Numbered from the stretch's first letter, positions 15,674 to 23,222 are shown. The stretch is DNA of 24,424 nt from an uncultured Lachnospiraceae bacterium (GCA_946549155.1 CAMNQN010000014.1:1-24424), one strand, 5' to 3'. Translations and numbers: made by a program. Notes: a model not told the origin generated them from the sequence alone.

Positions 15674-15733
15674 GGGGCTGCCGCAAAATGGCGGGATATC
15701 AGCAATTTTCCCCTGCCATTTTGCGGCAGCCCC
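15674..15733. terminator. Long perfect hairpin between convergent genes, probable terminator
   Basis: GGGGCTGCCGCAAAATGGC (15674-15692) pairs without mismatch with 15715-15733, a 19-bp stem with a 22-nt loop. It lies between the LacI gene stop (15668) and the stop of the oxidoreductase gene (15749), so it probably blocks read-through both ways. Neither side has a real U-tract (TTAAAAC to the right, no T-run on the left), so it is not a classical intrinsic terminator. Confidence 0.6.
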
Positions 15734-15748
15734 TTAAAACAGCTCCTG

Positions 15749-17365
15749 TTAAGCGGTCTGTCCCAGATATTTTTTCAACGTCGCTCTGACAGCGCCGGGA
15801 CCCTGTATTTCCTCTCTTAAAATCTCCTCTATTTCCTGGCCGATCCCCGCCTGATACAGATCAACTCCAAAAATATTTTCATTTGACAGGATTCCCTTTA
15901 CCTGACCTTTCAGGCTGTCAGGATTGCCAAACACCACCGTACTCATCCTTCCCTGCAGTTCCTCATTCAGCGGATCCGGCGAGAGCTCAAAGGGGGTTCC
16001 TTCATCATCCACCGCCAGCAGATAGCGGAGCCATCCCGCAATTGCCATCGGAATACCCTTTAATGCGGCAGCCGTGCCCTCCTTCTCCACATAAGCTTTC
16101 ACGGTTTCTCCAAACCGTACCCCCACGCCCTGGGAAATATCCGTCACAATACGCTGCACGGTATCCCCAAGGTAGGGATTGGGAAACCGCTCTTCCAGAC
16201 ATTCATTCAGAAAAGCCCGCGGAGAAATAATACCCGGATCGGGCACCACCTTCATTCCCTCTTCGCCCACAAGATGTGCCAGCTTCAGCAGCTTCGCATC
16301 CCTTATGGTATCGGAAAAAAGAGTATATCCCAACACACATCCATAGGGCGCCAGCGCGGAATGAATCGGGTTCAGGCAAACGGTAACCTTCATACGTTCC
16401 GATTTCTTTACCGTTTCCCTGTCCGTCATATAAACGCCTGCCTTTTCCAGGGCAGGGCGGCCATTGGGAAAGCGGTCCTCAATCACCAGATACTGCGGCC
16501 CTTCCGCATTCATAAACGGAGCAATGTAGGTCTTTTTCGAGGTAATAACGGGCTGCATGCCTTCCACACCTGCCTGCTCCAGCTCCCCCGCAATTTTTTC
16601 ACTGGGACGTGGTGTAATCTTGTCAATCATCGTCCATGGAAAAGATATCTTCCTTTCATCGCTGATATACTCCACGAAGGCCTGATCAACAAATCCTCTC
16701 TTTTCCCACTCTTTTGCCATGGTCAGCACAGAGCTGCGCAGTCTGCTTCCATTTTGGGCACAGTTATCCATGGAAACCAACGCCAGAGGAAATGCTCCCC
16801 CGCGGAAACGTTCCAGCAGCAAAGCGGCAACCACCGCCATCGCGCCCACAGGCTTTTCCGGACCGTTTTTTATATCCTCCAGAACAAACGGAGCGTATGT
16901 CCCATCTGTCCCCGTCAATGCATAACCCTTTTCTGTAATTGTGAAGGATACCATCTGCAATCCGCAATCCCGGAAGACTTCCTTCATGCGTCCCCACTGT
17001 TTTTCGTCGGATGATTTTGCCTTGACAGCTTCCGCCAAAGACCCCAGCACTCTTTTTTCCTGTGTTCCGTCTCCGTTCAGGATCACACTAATTGCCAGAT
17101 TATCATACGGTTCATAAATCTTATCCACCACATCATAGTCAAAGGTTTCCGCACAGATGATTCCCCGGTCCATCTCCCCTTCCGAAAGCAGCCGGTCTGC
17201 AATATCTCCAATAAATACCCGGAAAATATTTCCAATTCCAAAATGTACCCATAACGGAGAGTTTCTTGTTTTTTCCGCTACCTCTTCTACATTGTAGGAA
17301 GGAAGTGCAATTCCAGCCTCTTTCCACAGTTTTTCCGCTTTTATTCCTTCATGTGTCAGATTCAT
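15749..17365 (-). CDS. Mannitol dehydrogenase-family oxidoreductase (long-chain polyol dehydrogenase / fructuronate reductase-like)
   Basis: Cytoplasmic NAD(P)-dependent enzyme of the polyol-specific long-chain dehydrogenase/reductase family, 538 aa, interconverting polyols and ketoses or hexuronates and hexonates. The N-terminal nucleotide-binding segment is WVHFGIGNIFRVFIGD at about 39-54, and VSMDNCAQNG is at about 197-206. The catalytic region MKVTVCLNPIHSALAPYGC gives K326, N332 and H335. The Asn-His spacing matches mannitol 2-dehydrogenase (Asn300, His303), while the Lys is one residue further away, so its alignment needs care. AAAGGGATC precedes the ATG. It is the last gene of the copy B operon, 59 nt after the hydrolase. 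Its substrate (mannitol-, altritol-, arabinitol- or uronate-like) is not determinable. Confidence 0.9.
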   Translation of the reverse strand: MNLTHEGIKAEKLWKEAGIALPSYNVEEVAEKTRNSPLWVHFGIGNIFRVFIGDIADRLLSEGEMDRGIICAETFDYDVVDKIYEPYDNLAISVILNGDGTQEKRVLGSLAEAVKAKSSDEKQWGRMKEVFRDCGLQMVSFTITEKGYALTGTDGTYAPFVLEDIKNGPEKPVGAMAVVAALLLERFRGGAFPLALVSMDNCAQNGSRLRSSVLTMAKEWEKRGFVDQAFVEYISDERKISFPWTMIDKITPRPSEKIAGELEQAGVEGMQPVITSKKTYIAPFMNAEGPQYLVIEDRFPNGRPALEKAGVYMTDRETVKKSERMKVTVCLNPIHSALAPYGCVLGYTLFSDTIRDAKLLKLAHLVGEEGMKVVPDPGIISPRAFLNECLEERFPNPYLGDTVQRIVTDISQGVGVRFGETVKAYVEKEGTAAALKGIPMAIAGWLRYLLAVDDEGTPFELSPDPLNEELQGRMSTVVFGNPDSLKGQVKGILSNENIFGVDLYQAGIGQEIEEILREEIQGPGAVRATLKKYLGQTA

Positions 17366-17424
17366 AATTGATCCCTTTCCATAATATTTTTGTTACATTT
17401 ATCCGCAAAACATTTCCCGTGTTC

Positions 17425-18243
17425 TCACATATGCTTATTCAAAAAGTCCACAATGATCTGTTTTACTTCTGTTTTTATAAATGGCCGGTCAGCGTGGTTC
17501 GCCCCTTCCACCAGATACAAATCTACCGTATTCCCCTTCTCTTCCAGTGCTCTGTACAAGACTTCACTGTGCTTTGCGGGAACCAGGCTGTCTGCTGTTC
17601 CGTGCAAAAGCAGACAGGGCGGCATTTGCTCTCTGACCATATCCGACAGATTCGGATAATTCTCCACATCCTCCGACATATTCACTTCTTTTCGTCCCGG
17701 GATAAGCCACTCCATCTCTACACAGGGATACCAGGCCACCACAGCCTGCACTTCACTGGAATATTCCTGATAAGTTCTCTTATCATATATCCTCTCCGGC
17801 CCGGTTATTCCTGCCAGGACGCTTAAATATCCGCCCGCCGATTCCCCCATAACTGCGATGCGGTCAGGGTTAATATGAAATTCCTCCGCATGAGCTCTGA
17901 TATAGCGAATCGCTTCTTTAATATCCTCCAGTTGATCCGGGTACCGTGTCAGTTGAATTACACTGTAATCCACCGCCGCCACTGCAAATCCCTGTTTCGC
18001 AAAATAAACCAGCTCCGGTATCCAGACATTCCTGTCCACCTCTGCAAAAGAACCGCCGCAAAGCCAGACGATCAGCGGATAGGTTTTATCTTCATCATAA
18101 GGATAATTACACCGCGGCTTCATCAGCGACATACAAAGCTGGCGATATTTTGCATGGCACCATTCCTGTCGCTGGCCATATACAATATTCGATGCAAGAG
18201 TAATTACCTCTTCATCCCCCGGCACCTGTATTACTTTTTTCAT
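17425..18243 (-). CDS. Alpha/beta hydrolase (carboxylesterase, BD-FAE/HSL-like)
   Basis: Cytoplasmic serine hydrolase, 272 aa, with no signal peptide or membrane segment. The probable catalytic triad is S135 in GESAGG, D218 in HGTADSLVP and H250 in EGANHADRPF. LCGGSF at 61-66 takes the place of the HGGxF/W oxyanion-hole motif. YFAKQGFAVAAVDYSV and EDIKEAIRYIRAHA are typical of the esterase_D/BD-FAE group. GGGAGGAG precedes the ATG. It starts 19 nt after the copy B permease stop and precedes the polyol oxidoreductase, so it may remove an acyl or feruloyl-type ester from, or open a lactone of, the imported compound. That role is inferred from position. Confidence 0.88.
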   Translation of the reverse strand: MKKVIQVPGDEEVITLASNIVYGQRQEWCHAKYRQLCMSLMKPRCNYPYDEDKTYPLIVWLCGGSFAEVDRNVWIPELVYFAKQGFAVAAVDYSVIQLTRYPDQLEDIKEAIRYIRAHAEEFHINPDRIAVMGESAGGYLSVLAGITGPERIYDKRTYQEYSSEVQAVVAWYPCVEMEWLIPGRKEVNMSEDVENYPNLSDMVREQMPPCLLLHGTADSLVPAKHSEVLYRALEEKGNTVDLYLVEGANHADRPFIKTEVKQIIVDFLNKHM

Positions 18244-18262
18244 GTGCTCCTCCCATCATCCG

Positions 18263-19225
18263 TTATGCTTTCTTTACCGTACTCTCTTTCATCCTCTGCA
18301 GCATATCAAATCCCACTGCCACCAGCAGCACGCAGCCCTTGATGACCATCTGCAGGTAGGTGCTGATACCGCACAGCACAAAGCCGTTGCTTAAGATCTG
18401 CATGATCAGAATACCTGCCACCGCGCAGCTGATGCTTCCCGCTCCTCCGGTAACGCTCACTCCGCCAAGTACCAGCGCACTGATCACATCAAATTCAAAG
18501 CCCTGTCCTGCCGTCACCTGCCCCGAATTGGTCCTTGAGAGCATCACCACACCTGAAAGGCCCGCGAAAAATCCGCACAGGGAATAGGCCAGATAGTGGA
18601 CTCTCTTTACCCGTACGCCGGATAATTCCGAGGCTTCCGCATTGCTCCCCACCGCATAAAAATGACGTCCGAAGAATGTCTTGTTTAAGATAAAGGATCC
18701 CGCGATCAGGCAGATCACCATCAGAATAACCGGTATGGGGATAATCCCCACATATCCCTGTCCCAGCACCGCAAAGGACTTGGGGAAGCCAAAGATCGGC
18801 ATGCCGCCGGCAATAATGTACGCCCAGCCCTCAAATATAATCTGCGTAGCCAGGGTCACAATCAGGGGCGGTATCTTGATGTTGGCAACCACCCAGCCAT
18901 TAAAAAACCCGATCAGGGTGGAGGCCCCAATGCCCACCAGGGACGCCAGCACCGGATTCATCCCCATGTTTACCATAAAATACGCAACAATGATATTCAC
19001 AAAGGTTACCACGGACCCAACAGAAAGGTCGATCCCGCCGATAATCATAACAAAAATCATTCCAACGGAAGCGATTCCCAGCATGGAGGCCTGCCGTACC
19101 ACATTTACGATATTGCTTACTCTCAAAAACTGCGGGGAAGCAATGGAAAAAATGATAATCAGCGCAAGCAGCACCAGATAAATGGCATATTTCTTTACAA
19201 ACTGTTTTACATTAAGTGTTTTCAT
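18263..19225 (-). CDS. Sugar ABC transporter permease, copy B (RbsC family)
   Basis: A 320-aa membrane permease identical to copy A (6524-7486) except for the final residues, which read RMKESTVKKA here. The stop codon also differs (TAA here, TGA in copy A). GGIDLSVGS, the ATPase-contact loop and all membrane segments are intact. It follows the ATPase by 15 nt and precedes the hydrolase by 19 nt, so unlike copy A it is not operon-terminal. The same ribosome binding site (GGAGAGG region) serves both copies. Confidence 0.94.
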   Translation of the reverse strand: MKTLNVKQFVKKYAIYLVLLALIIIFSIASPQFLRVSNIVNVVRQASMLGIASVGMIFVMIIGGIDLSVGSVVTFVNIIVAYFMVNMGMNPVLASLVGIGASTLIGFFNGWVVANIKIPPLIVTLATQIIFEGWAYIIAGGMPIFGFPKSFAVLGQGYVGIIPIPVILMVICLIAGSFILNKTFFGRHFYAVGSNAEASELSGVRVKRVHYLAYSLCGFFAGLSGVVMLSRTNSGQVTAGQGFEFDVISALVLGGVSVTGGAGSISCAVAGILIMQILSNGFVLCGISTYLQMVIKGCVLLVAVGFDMLQRMKESTVKKA

Positions 19226-19240
19226 TGTTCCTCTCCTTCA

Positions 19241-20728
19241 TCAGTAAGATTTTGATGCATATTCCATAATCAGCTGCTGGCTGAATTCTTCCTTCCGGAT
19301 TTCCCCGCCGTAATGCCCTTCCGCCAGCACAATAATCCGGTCCGCCATGCCAATCAGCTCCTCCATCTCGGAGGAAATCATGATAATCGTTTTCCCCTCC
19401 TCGATCAGACTGTTGAGCAGCTTGTAGATTTCATATTTCGCCCCCACGTCGATCCCACGGGTCGGCTCATCAAAAATCACCAGCTCCGGGGACGTGGCCA
19501 GCCCTTTGGCCAGCACCACCTTCTGCTGGTTCCCTCCCGACAGGTTCTTCGCCTGCTGGAACAGGCCCGGCGTTTTTATCTGCAGCTTTTCTTTGTAGGA
19601 ATTTGATATTTCATCCACCTTTTTCCAGTCCAGCACACAAAACCGCGACAGCCGCCTGGCGGAGGACAGGGAAATATTGTCCCGGATATTCATCGGCAGG
19701 CACAGCCCCTGGTTTTTCCGGTCCTCCGGGCAAAGCACGATGCCTGCGGCAATCGCCTCCTGCGGGCAGTGGAATTTCACTTCCTTTCCCTTCCAGGTCA
19801 GCGTCCCGCTCTCTATTTCCTTTACCCCGAAAATCAGCTCCGCCAGCTCGGTACGCCCTGCCCCGATCAGTCCTGCAAATCCCAGGATCTCTCCCTTTTT
19901 CAGTTCAAAGGAAATATTTTTTACCCCGTTTCCTGCAAGGTTCTCTGCCTTCAGCAGCACTTCCTCCGACACCATCGTCTTTCTGGGCGGAAAGGTTGCG
20001 CTCAGCTCCCGTCCCACCATCAGCTTAATCAGCTCCTCGTTGGATGTCTCCTGGGTATGTAACGTCTGTATGTACTGGCCGTCCCGCATTACCGTAATGC
20101 GGTCGGACAGCCGGAAAATCTCCGGCATACGGTGGGAGATATAGACGATGGCCACTCCTTTTTTCTTCAGCTGTTCCACCAGCGCAAACATGTTCTCTGT
20201 CTCATTGTTGGTCAGCGGGGCGGAGGGCTCATCCATAATCAGCACCCTTGCGTTGTGGGATACGGCCTTCGCGATCTCGATCATCTGGCGGTACCCCACC
20301 GTCAGGTTCTTTACCAGCTCATAAGGGTTTATTTTTATATTCAGGCTTTCAAACACTTCCGCAGACCTTCTGGCCATCTCTTTTTTATCCACAAGGACGC
20401 CCCTGCGGATTTCATTGCCCAGAAACACGTTCTCCGACGCGCTCAGATCCCCTACGGAATTCAGCTCCTGATAAATCACCGCTATCCCATATTTATCCGC
20501 AAGCTGGGGCGTCATCTGCTTAAACGACTGCCCGTCAATGACAATCTCCCCCTCATCCGGTATCACCGCACCGGTACAGGTCTTGATCAGGGTAGATTTC
20601 CCGGCGCCGTTTTCCCCGCATAATGCGTGGACCTCCCCGGCCCTGACATCAAAAGACACATTGTTCAGCGCCACCACTCCCGGGAAGCGTTTCGTGATAT
20701 TTTTTAATTGCAGTATAACTTCCGACAT
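19241..20728 (-). CDS. Sugar ABC transporter ATP-binding protein, copy B (RbsA/MglA family)
   Basis: A 495-aa two-domain ATPase, identical at protein level to copy A (7502-8989), with Walker A at 38-46, degenerate Walker A GLIGAGRTE in domain 2 and LSGGNQQK near 398-405 all intact. It lies between the binding protein (80-nt gap with the same hairpin) and the permease (15-nt gap). Because it is identical to copy A, the two subunits are interchangeable in the cell. Confidence 0.95.
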   Translation of the reverse strand: MSEVILQLKNITKRFPGVVALNNVSFDVRAGEVHALCGENGAGKSTLIKTCTGAVIPDEGEIVIDGQSFKQMTPQLADKYGIAVIYQELNSVGDLSASENVFLGNEIRRGVLVDKKEMARRSAEVFESLNIKINPYELVKNLTVGYRQMIEIAKAVSHNARVLIMDEPSAPLTNNETENMFALVEQLKKKGVAIVYISHRMPEIFRLSDRITVMRDGQYIQTLHTQETSNEELIKLMVGRELSATFPPRKTMVSEEVLLKAENLAGNGVKNISFELKKGEILGFAGLIGAGRTELAELIFGVKEIESGTLTWKGKEVKFHCPQEAIAAGIVLCPEDRKNQGLCLPMNIRDNISLSSARRLSRFCVLDWKKVDEISNSYKEKLQIKTPGLFQQAKNLSGGNQQKVVLAKGLATSPELVIFDEPTRGIDVGAKYEIYKLLNSLIEEGKTIIMISSEMEELIGMADRIIVLAEGHYGGEIRKEEFSQQLIMEYASKSY

Positions 20729-20760
20729 CTGGTCACCTCATTTATTCTGTTTTTTCAAAA

Positions 20761-20798
20761 CGGAAGCAGGACTATCTCTGCGGACAGCCCTGCTTCCG
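20761..20798 (-). promoter_or_regulatory. Intercistronic hairpin after the binding-protein gene, copy B
   Basis: Identical to the hairpin at 9022-9059: 10-bp stem CGGAAGCAGG/CCTGCTTCCG with an 18-nt loop, followed by TTTT on the transcript. It is part of the duplicated cassette. Confidence 0.6.
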
Positions 20799-20808
20799 GA
20801 TACAGACT

Positions 20809-21753
20809 TTATTTCTGAGCTGCTAAATACTCCTCCACATTTTCTGCGTTAATGGGATTTGCCACCTTGTATACTTCCTTTTCATATTCGCCGCCCTCCA
20901 GCATCAGCTGTACGCACTCGAATACCTTATCCGCCATCTCGGCTGCCGTCCCAAGGCTGATGGACATTCTGACCGCTTCGTTATTTACGATAGCCGCACA
21001 GGCTTCGTCAGAAGCGTCACATCCGAAGATGCCATATTCCTCAAGGTTGGCCCCGGATGCCTTCAGGGCTTCGTTGGCGCCAACCGCACCGCCGTCACCG
21101 ATACATGCGAACACTTTGATATCCGGATGGGCCTGCAGCATATTTTCCGCAACTGTCATTCCTGTTGCCGCGTCAACCGCGCTGTCCTGGGCCACAATCT
21201 CTGCCTCCGGGGCGCCTTCCTTAATCCCGTCAATGATGCCGTTGGCACGTTCCACGATTACCGGGAGGGAGGCGTAGTCAAGAACCGCCACCTCACATTT
21301 GCCGTCATAATTTTCATTAATCCAGTTGGCTGCCTGTTCGCCGATGGCTTTTCCAACGGTGTAGTTGTCTACCAGGTAAGCCATTTCCGCACACTCCAGG
21401 TTAAAATCCCAGGAGAACACTTTAATGCCGGCATCCGCCGCCTGCTGGCAGACCGGTTCCAGTGCCGCTTCATCCACCGGGTAGATTACCAGCACATCCA
21501 CAGCCTTTTCGATGAAGTTCTCAACCTGGGCGATCTCCTCCGTGGCATTGCTCTTGCAGTCCAGCACGGTGATATCCCATCCCTCTTCTGCGCCGCGTGT
21601 CTGAAGGACATCGGAAACCTCCGCAAAGATGGGATTGGTGATATCCTGGAAGATAACCCCTACCGAATAATCCGCGTCTTCCGCCCAGGCGCTTCCCGCC
21701 ATCAGTCCCATACACGCTGCTGCCATTGATGCTGCCGCTAAAAGTTTCTTCAT
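20809..21753 (-). CDS. Sugar ABC transporter substrate-binding protein, copy B (RbsB family)
   Basis: A 314-aa secreted binding protein, identical to copy A except V7A inside the signal peptide, so the mature proteins and their ligand specificity should be the same. It ends its signal peptide at AGSAWA and shows no lipobox. AAAAGGAGG lies upstream of the ATG. It is the first gene of the second operon, behind a candidate promoter at 21829-21857 and three tandem repeats, and is divergent from a ROK regulator. This copy therefore has its own regulated promoter, unlike copy A, which is fifth from the end of nothing but the GRE transcript. Confidence 0.94.
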   Translation of the reverse strand: MKKLLAAASMAAACMGLMAGSAWAEDADYSVGVIFQDITNPIFAEVSDVLQTRGAEEGWDITVLDCKSNATEEIAQVENFIEKAVDVLVIYPVDEAALEPVCQQAADAGIKVFSWDFNLECAEMAYLVDNYTVGKAIGEQAANWINENYDGKCEVAVLDYASLPVIVERANGIIDGIKEGAPEAEIVAQDSAVDAATGMTVAENMLQAHPDIKVFACIGDGGAVGANEALKASGANLEEYGIFGCDASDEACAAIVNNEAVRMSISLGTAAEMADKVFECVQLMLEGGEYEKEVYKVANPINAENVEEYLAAQK

Positions 21754-21782
21754 TTTCTTTTCCTCCTTTTCATTGATAAACC

Positions 21783-21819
21783 ACTTTTCAAAATAACTTT
21801 TTCAAACAACTTTTTCAAA
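21783..21819. promoter_or_regulatory. Three tandem AACTTTTTCAAA-type repeats, candidate operator array
   Basis: AACTTTTTCAAA occurs exactly at 21795-21806 and 21808-21819, and a shorter version ACTTTTCAAAA at 21783-21793, so the period is about 12-13 bp. The array lies between the proposed start point (near 21822) and the copy B binding-protein gene, a position suited to repression. T-rich/A-rich half-sites fit ROK-type (NagC/XylR/Mlc) operators in general composition, but here they are direct rather than inverted repeats. Confidence 0.5.
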
Positions 21820-21828
21820 AGTATTTAT

Positions 21829-21857
21829 ATCTTATCAGCATTTCTTTCTGATTTCAA
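21829..21857 (-). promoter_or_regulatory. Candidate promoter of the copy B transporter operon
   Basis: On the minus strand, TTGAAA (plus TTTCAA at 21852-21857), a 17-nt spacer and TAAGAT (plus ATCTTA at 21829-21834). Transcription would start near 21822, about 70 nt before the binding-protein ATG, directly upstream of the tandem repeats. Confidence 0.55.
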
Positions 21858-21920
21858 TTGACAAATTTACTATTTATTAAATTAATTTTTTATATAAATT
21901 GCACAATCCCAAAATGCGGC

Positions 21921-21949
21921 TTGATTATTGTCACCCGCTTCTATATAAT
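21921..21949 (+). promoter_or_regulatory. Sigma-A-type promoter of the ROK regulator
   Basis: TTGATT at 21921-21926, a 17-nt spacer and a perfect TATAAT at 21944-21949. Transcription would start near 21956, giving a leader of about 64 nt before the ATG at 22020. Confidence 0.65.
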
Positions 21950-21958
21950 GATTGAAGG

Positions 21959-22001
21959 GTCGGCAGGTTCAAAAGCATCTGATGAGCGAGCAGCTGCCGA
22001 C
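21959..22001 (+). promoter_or_regulatory. Leader hairpin just upstream of the ROK ribosome binding site
   Basis: GTCGGCAG (21959-21966) pairs with CTGCCGAC (21994-22001), an 8-bp stem with a 27-nt loop, starting at the predicted 5' end of the mRNA and ending 6 nt before AAGGAG (22008-22013). It could stabilise the mRNA or affect translation. There is no evidence for a ligand. Confidence 0.4.
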
Positions 22002-22019
22002 TGCCACAAGGAGTTCAAA

Positions 22020-23153
22020 ATGAAGAAAAATGTACTGACCACTGCAGAAATACGTCTGTATAATAAAAGCCAGATTTATAAAGCCATCTATCACAACGGA
22101 CAAATCTCCAAGCAGGAGATCAGCCATCTGCTGCATCTAAGCCTTCCGACGGTAAGCCAGAACCTGACGGAGCTTCAGGAGGAAAAGCTGGTTGAAATAG
22201 GGGGAATCTCCCCTTCCACCGGCGGCCGTAAGCCTCAGCTCTATCGCTGTATCGCTGACGCTCAAATCGCCTTTGGTGTTTCCATTCTGAAAAATACCGT
22301 ACAGATTGTGAGTGTGGATTTAAACGGGACTATTTTATTCCGGGAACAGCACAATATTTCTTTTGAAAATGTTCCTTCTTATTTCCAGCAGATCTGTGAA
22401 GCGATTGAGAAATTTATTGTTTCCTGCAATTATGACCGTTCCCGCATTCTCGGCATTGGCATTGCCATGCAGGGCCTTGTTTCCCGCAGCGGCGACCGGA
22501 TGATTTTCGGTAAAATTCTTCACAACTCAGACGTTGTACTGGAGCACTTTACCCGCTATCTTGATTACCCCTGTATTCTTCTCCATGACGCGGAGGCTGC
22601 CGCCGACTACGAGCTCTGGAAACAGTCGGGCATCAAAGACGCCGCCTTTATCCTGCTAAACCGGAATCTGGGAGGCTCTCTGATTTTGAACGGCTCCATT
22701 CATACCGGGCCCATCCTTACAAGCGGTATCTTTGAACATATGTGTCTGGTTCCCCACGGAAAGCTCTGCTACTGCGGTCAGCACGGCTGTGTGGAATCCT
22801 ATTGCTCCGCCGACAGCCTTGCCAGCGAAGCAGGAATGCCTCTGGATGCCTTTTTCCAGGCGGTCCGCTCCGGGCAGAAACGCGAGGCAGAAATCTGGGA
22901 CACCTATCTTCACCATCTGGCCCTCGCCATCAACAACATTCTGATGGTGGTAAATTGTGATATAATATTGGGTGGATTGCTCAGCTCTTTCATTCAGCCG
23001 GAAGATATCGAAACTCTGCGAAAATATGTACTGGAAAAATCCGCATTTGAATTTTTTAATTCTTATCTGATGAGCAAAAGCACTACCAACGACTACGCAG
23101 AAGCTACCGGAGCCGCACTCCACTACATCAGACAATTTTTAGACCAGGTATAA
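22020..23153 (+). CDS. ROK-family transcriptional repressor (NagC/XylR-like)
   Basis: Cytoplasmic DNA-binding repressor with a sugar-kinase-like effector domain, 377 aa. The frame extends to 21858, but that would include the promoter. ATG at 22020 has AAGGAG at ideal spacing and starts MKKNVLTTAEIRLYNKSQIYKAIYHNG. The winged helix-turn-helix is at about 15-70, with the wing STGGRKPQLY. The kinase-fold domain starts AFGVSILKNTVQIVSVDLNG. The ROK zinc site is H240 with C250, C252 and C257 (CYCGQHGCVE). LLHDAEAAA holds the former catalytic Asp position. It is divergent from the copy B operon, whose promoter region lies 160-240 bp upstream, so it probably controls transporter copy B, the hydrolase and the oxidoreductase. 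Confidence 0.9.
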   Translation: MKKNVLTTAEIRLYNKSQIYKAIYHNGQISKQEISHLLHLSLPTVSQNLTELQEEKLVEIGGISPSTGGRKPQLYRCIADAQIAFGVSILKNTVQIVSVDLNGTILFREQHNISFENVPSYFQQICEAIEKFIVSCNYDRSRILGIGIAMQGLVSRSGDRMIFGKILHNSDVVLEHFTRYLDYPCILLHDAEAAADYELWKQSGIKDAAFILLNRNLGGSLILNGSIHTGPILTSGIFEHMCLVPHGKLCYCGQHGCVESYCSADSLASEAGMPLDAFFQAVRSGQKREAEIWDTYLHHLALAINNILMVVNCDIILGGLLSSFIQPEDIETLRKYVLEKSAFEFFNSYLMSKSTTNDYAEATGAALHYIRQFLDQV

Positions 23154-23162
23154 GAATACAAA

Positions 23163-23222
23163 ACAAAAAAGAGGCTGTGAAATCCCGGGGCTTCCTGCCC
23201 CATTTCTTCACAGCCTTTTTTC
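23163..23222 (+). terminator. Intrinsic terminator of the ROK regulator gene
   Basis: GGCTGTGAA (23173-23181) pairs with TTCACAGCC (23207-23215), with an inner GGGGC/GCCCC stem (23187-23191/23197-23201). AAAAAA precedes it and TTTTTT follows. It begins about 10 nt after the ROK stop. The outer arm resembles that of the terminator at 6451. Confidence 0.88.

Larger units (their letters stand above)
18270..21770. repeat. Direct repeat, copy B: 3.5-kb transporter cassette
   Basis: Second copy of 6531-10031, same orientation, offset 11,739 bp. Its edges coincide with the permease C-terminus and the binding-protein leader; beyond 21770 the upstream region is unrelated to that of copy A. Substitutions relative to copy A are limited to the outermost bases at each end (for example 18314 C and 21734 G). 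Confidence 0.95.

Noticed and set aside
21783..21819. The three tandem repeats as a CRISPR array
   Set aside because: The units are only about 12 bp with 1-nt gaps and no spacers; promoter-proximal operator repeats fit better.
21858..22019. A longer N-terminus for the ROK regulator starting at 21858
   Set aside because: It would run through the TTGATT-17-TATAAT promoter and has no ribosome binding site; the ATG at 22020 has AAGGAG and fits the family.
22020..23153. The ROK protein as a sugar kinase (glucokinase)
   Set aside because: It has an N-terminal winged helix-turn-helix and sits divergently from an operon, which marks it as a ROK regulator.
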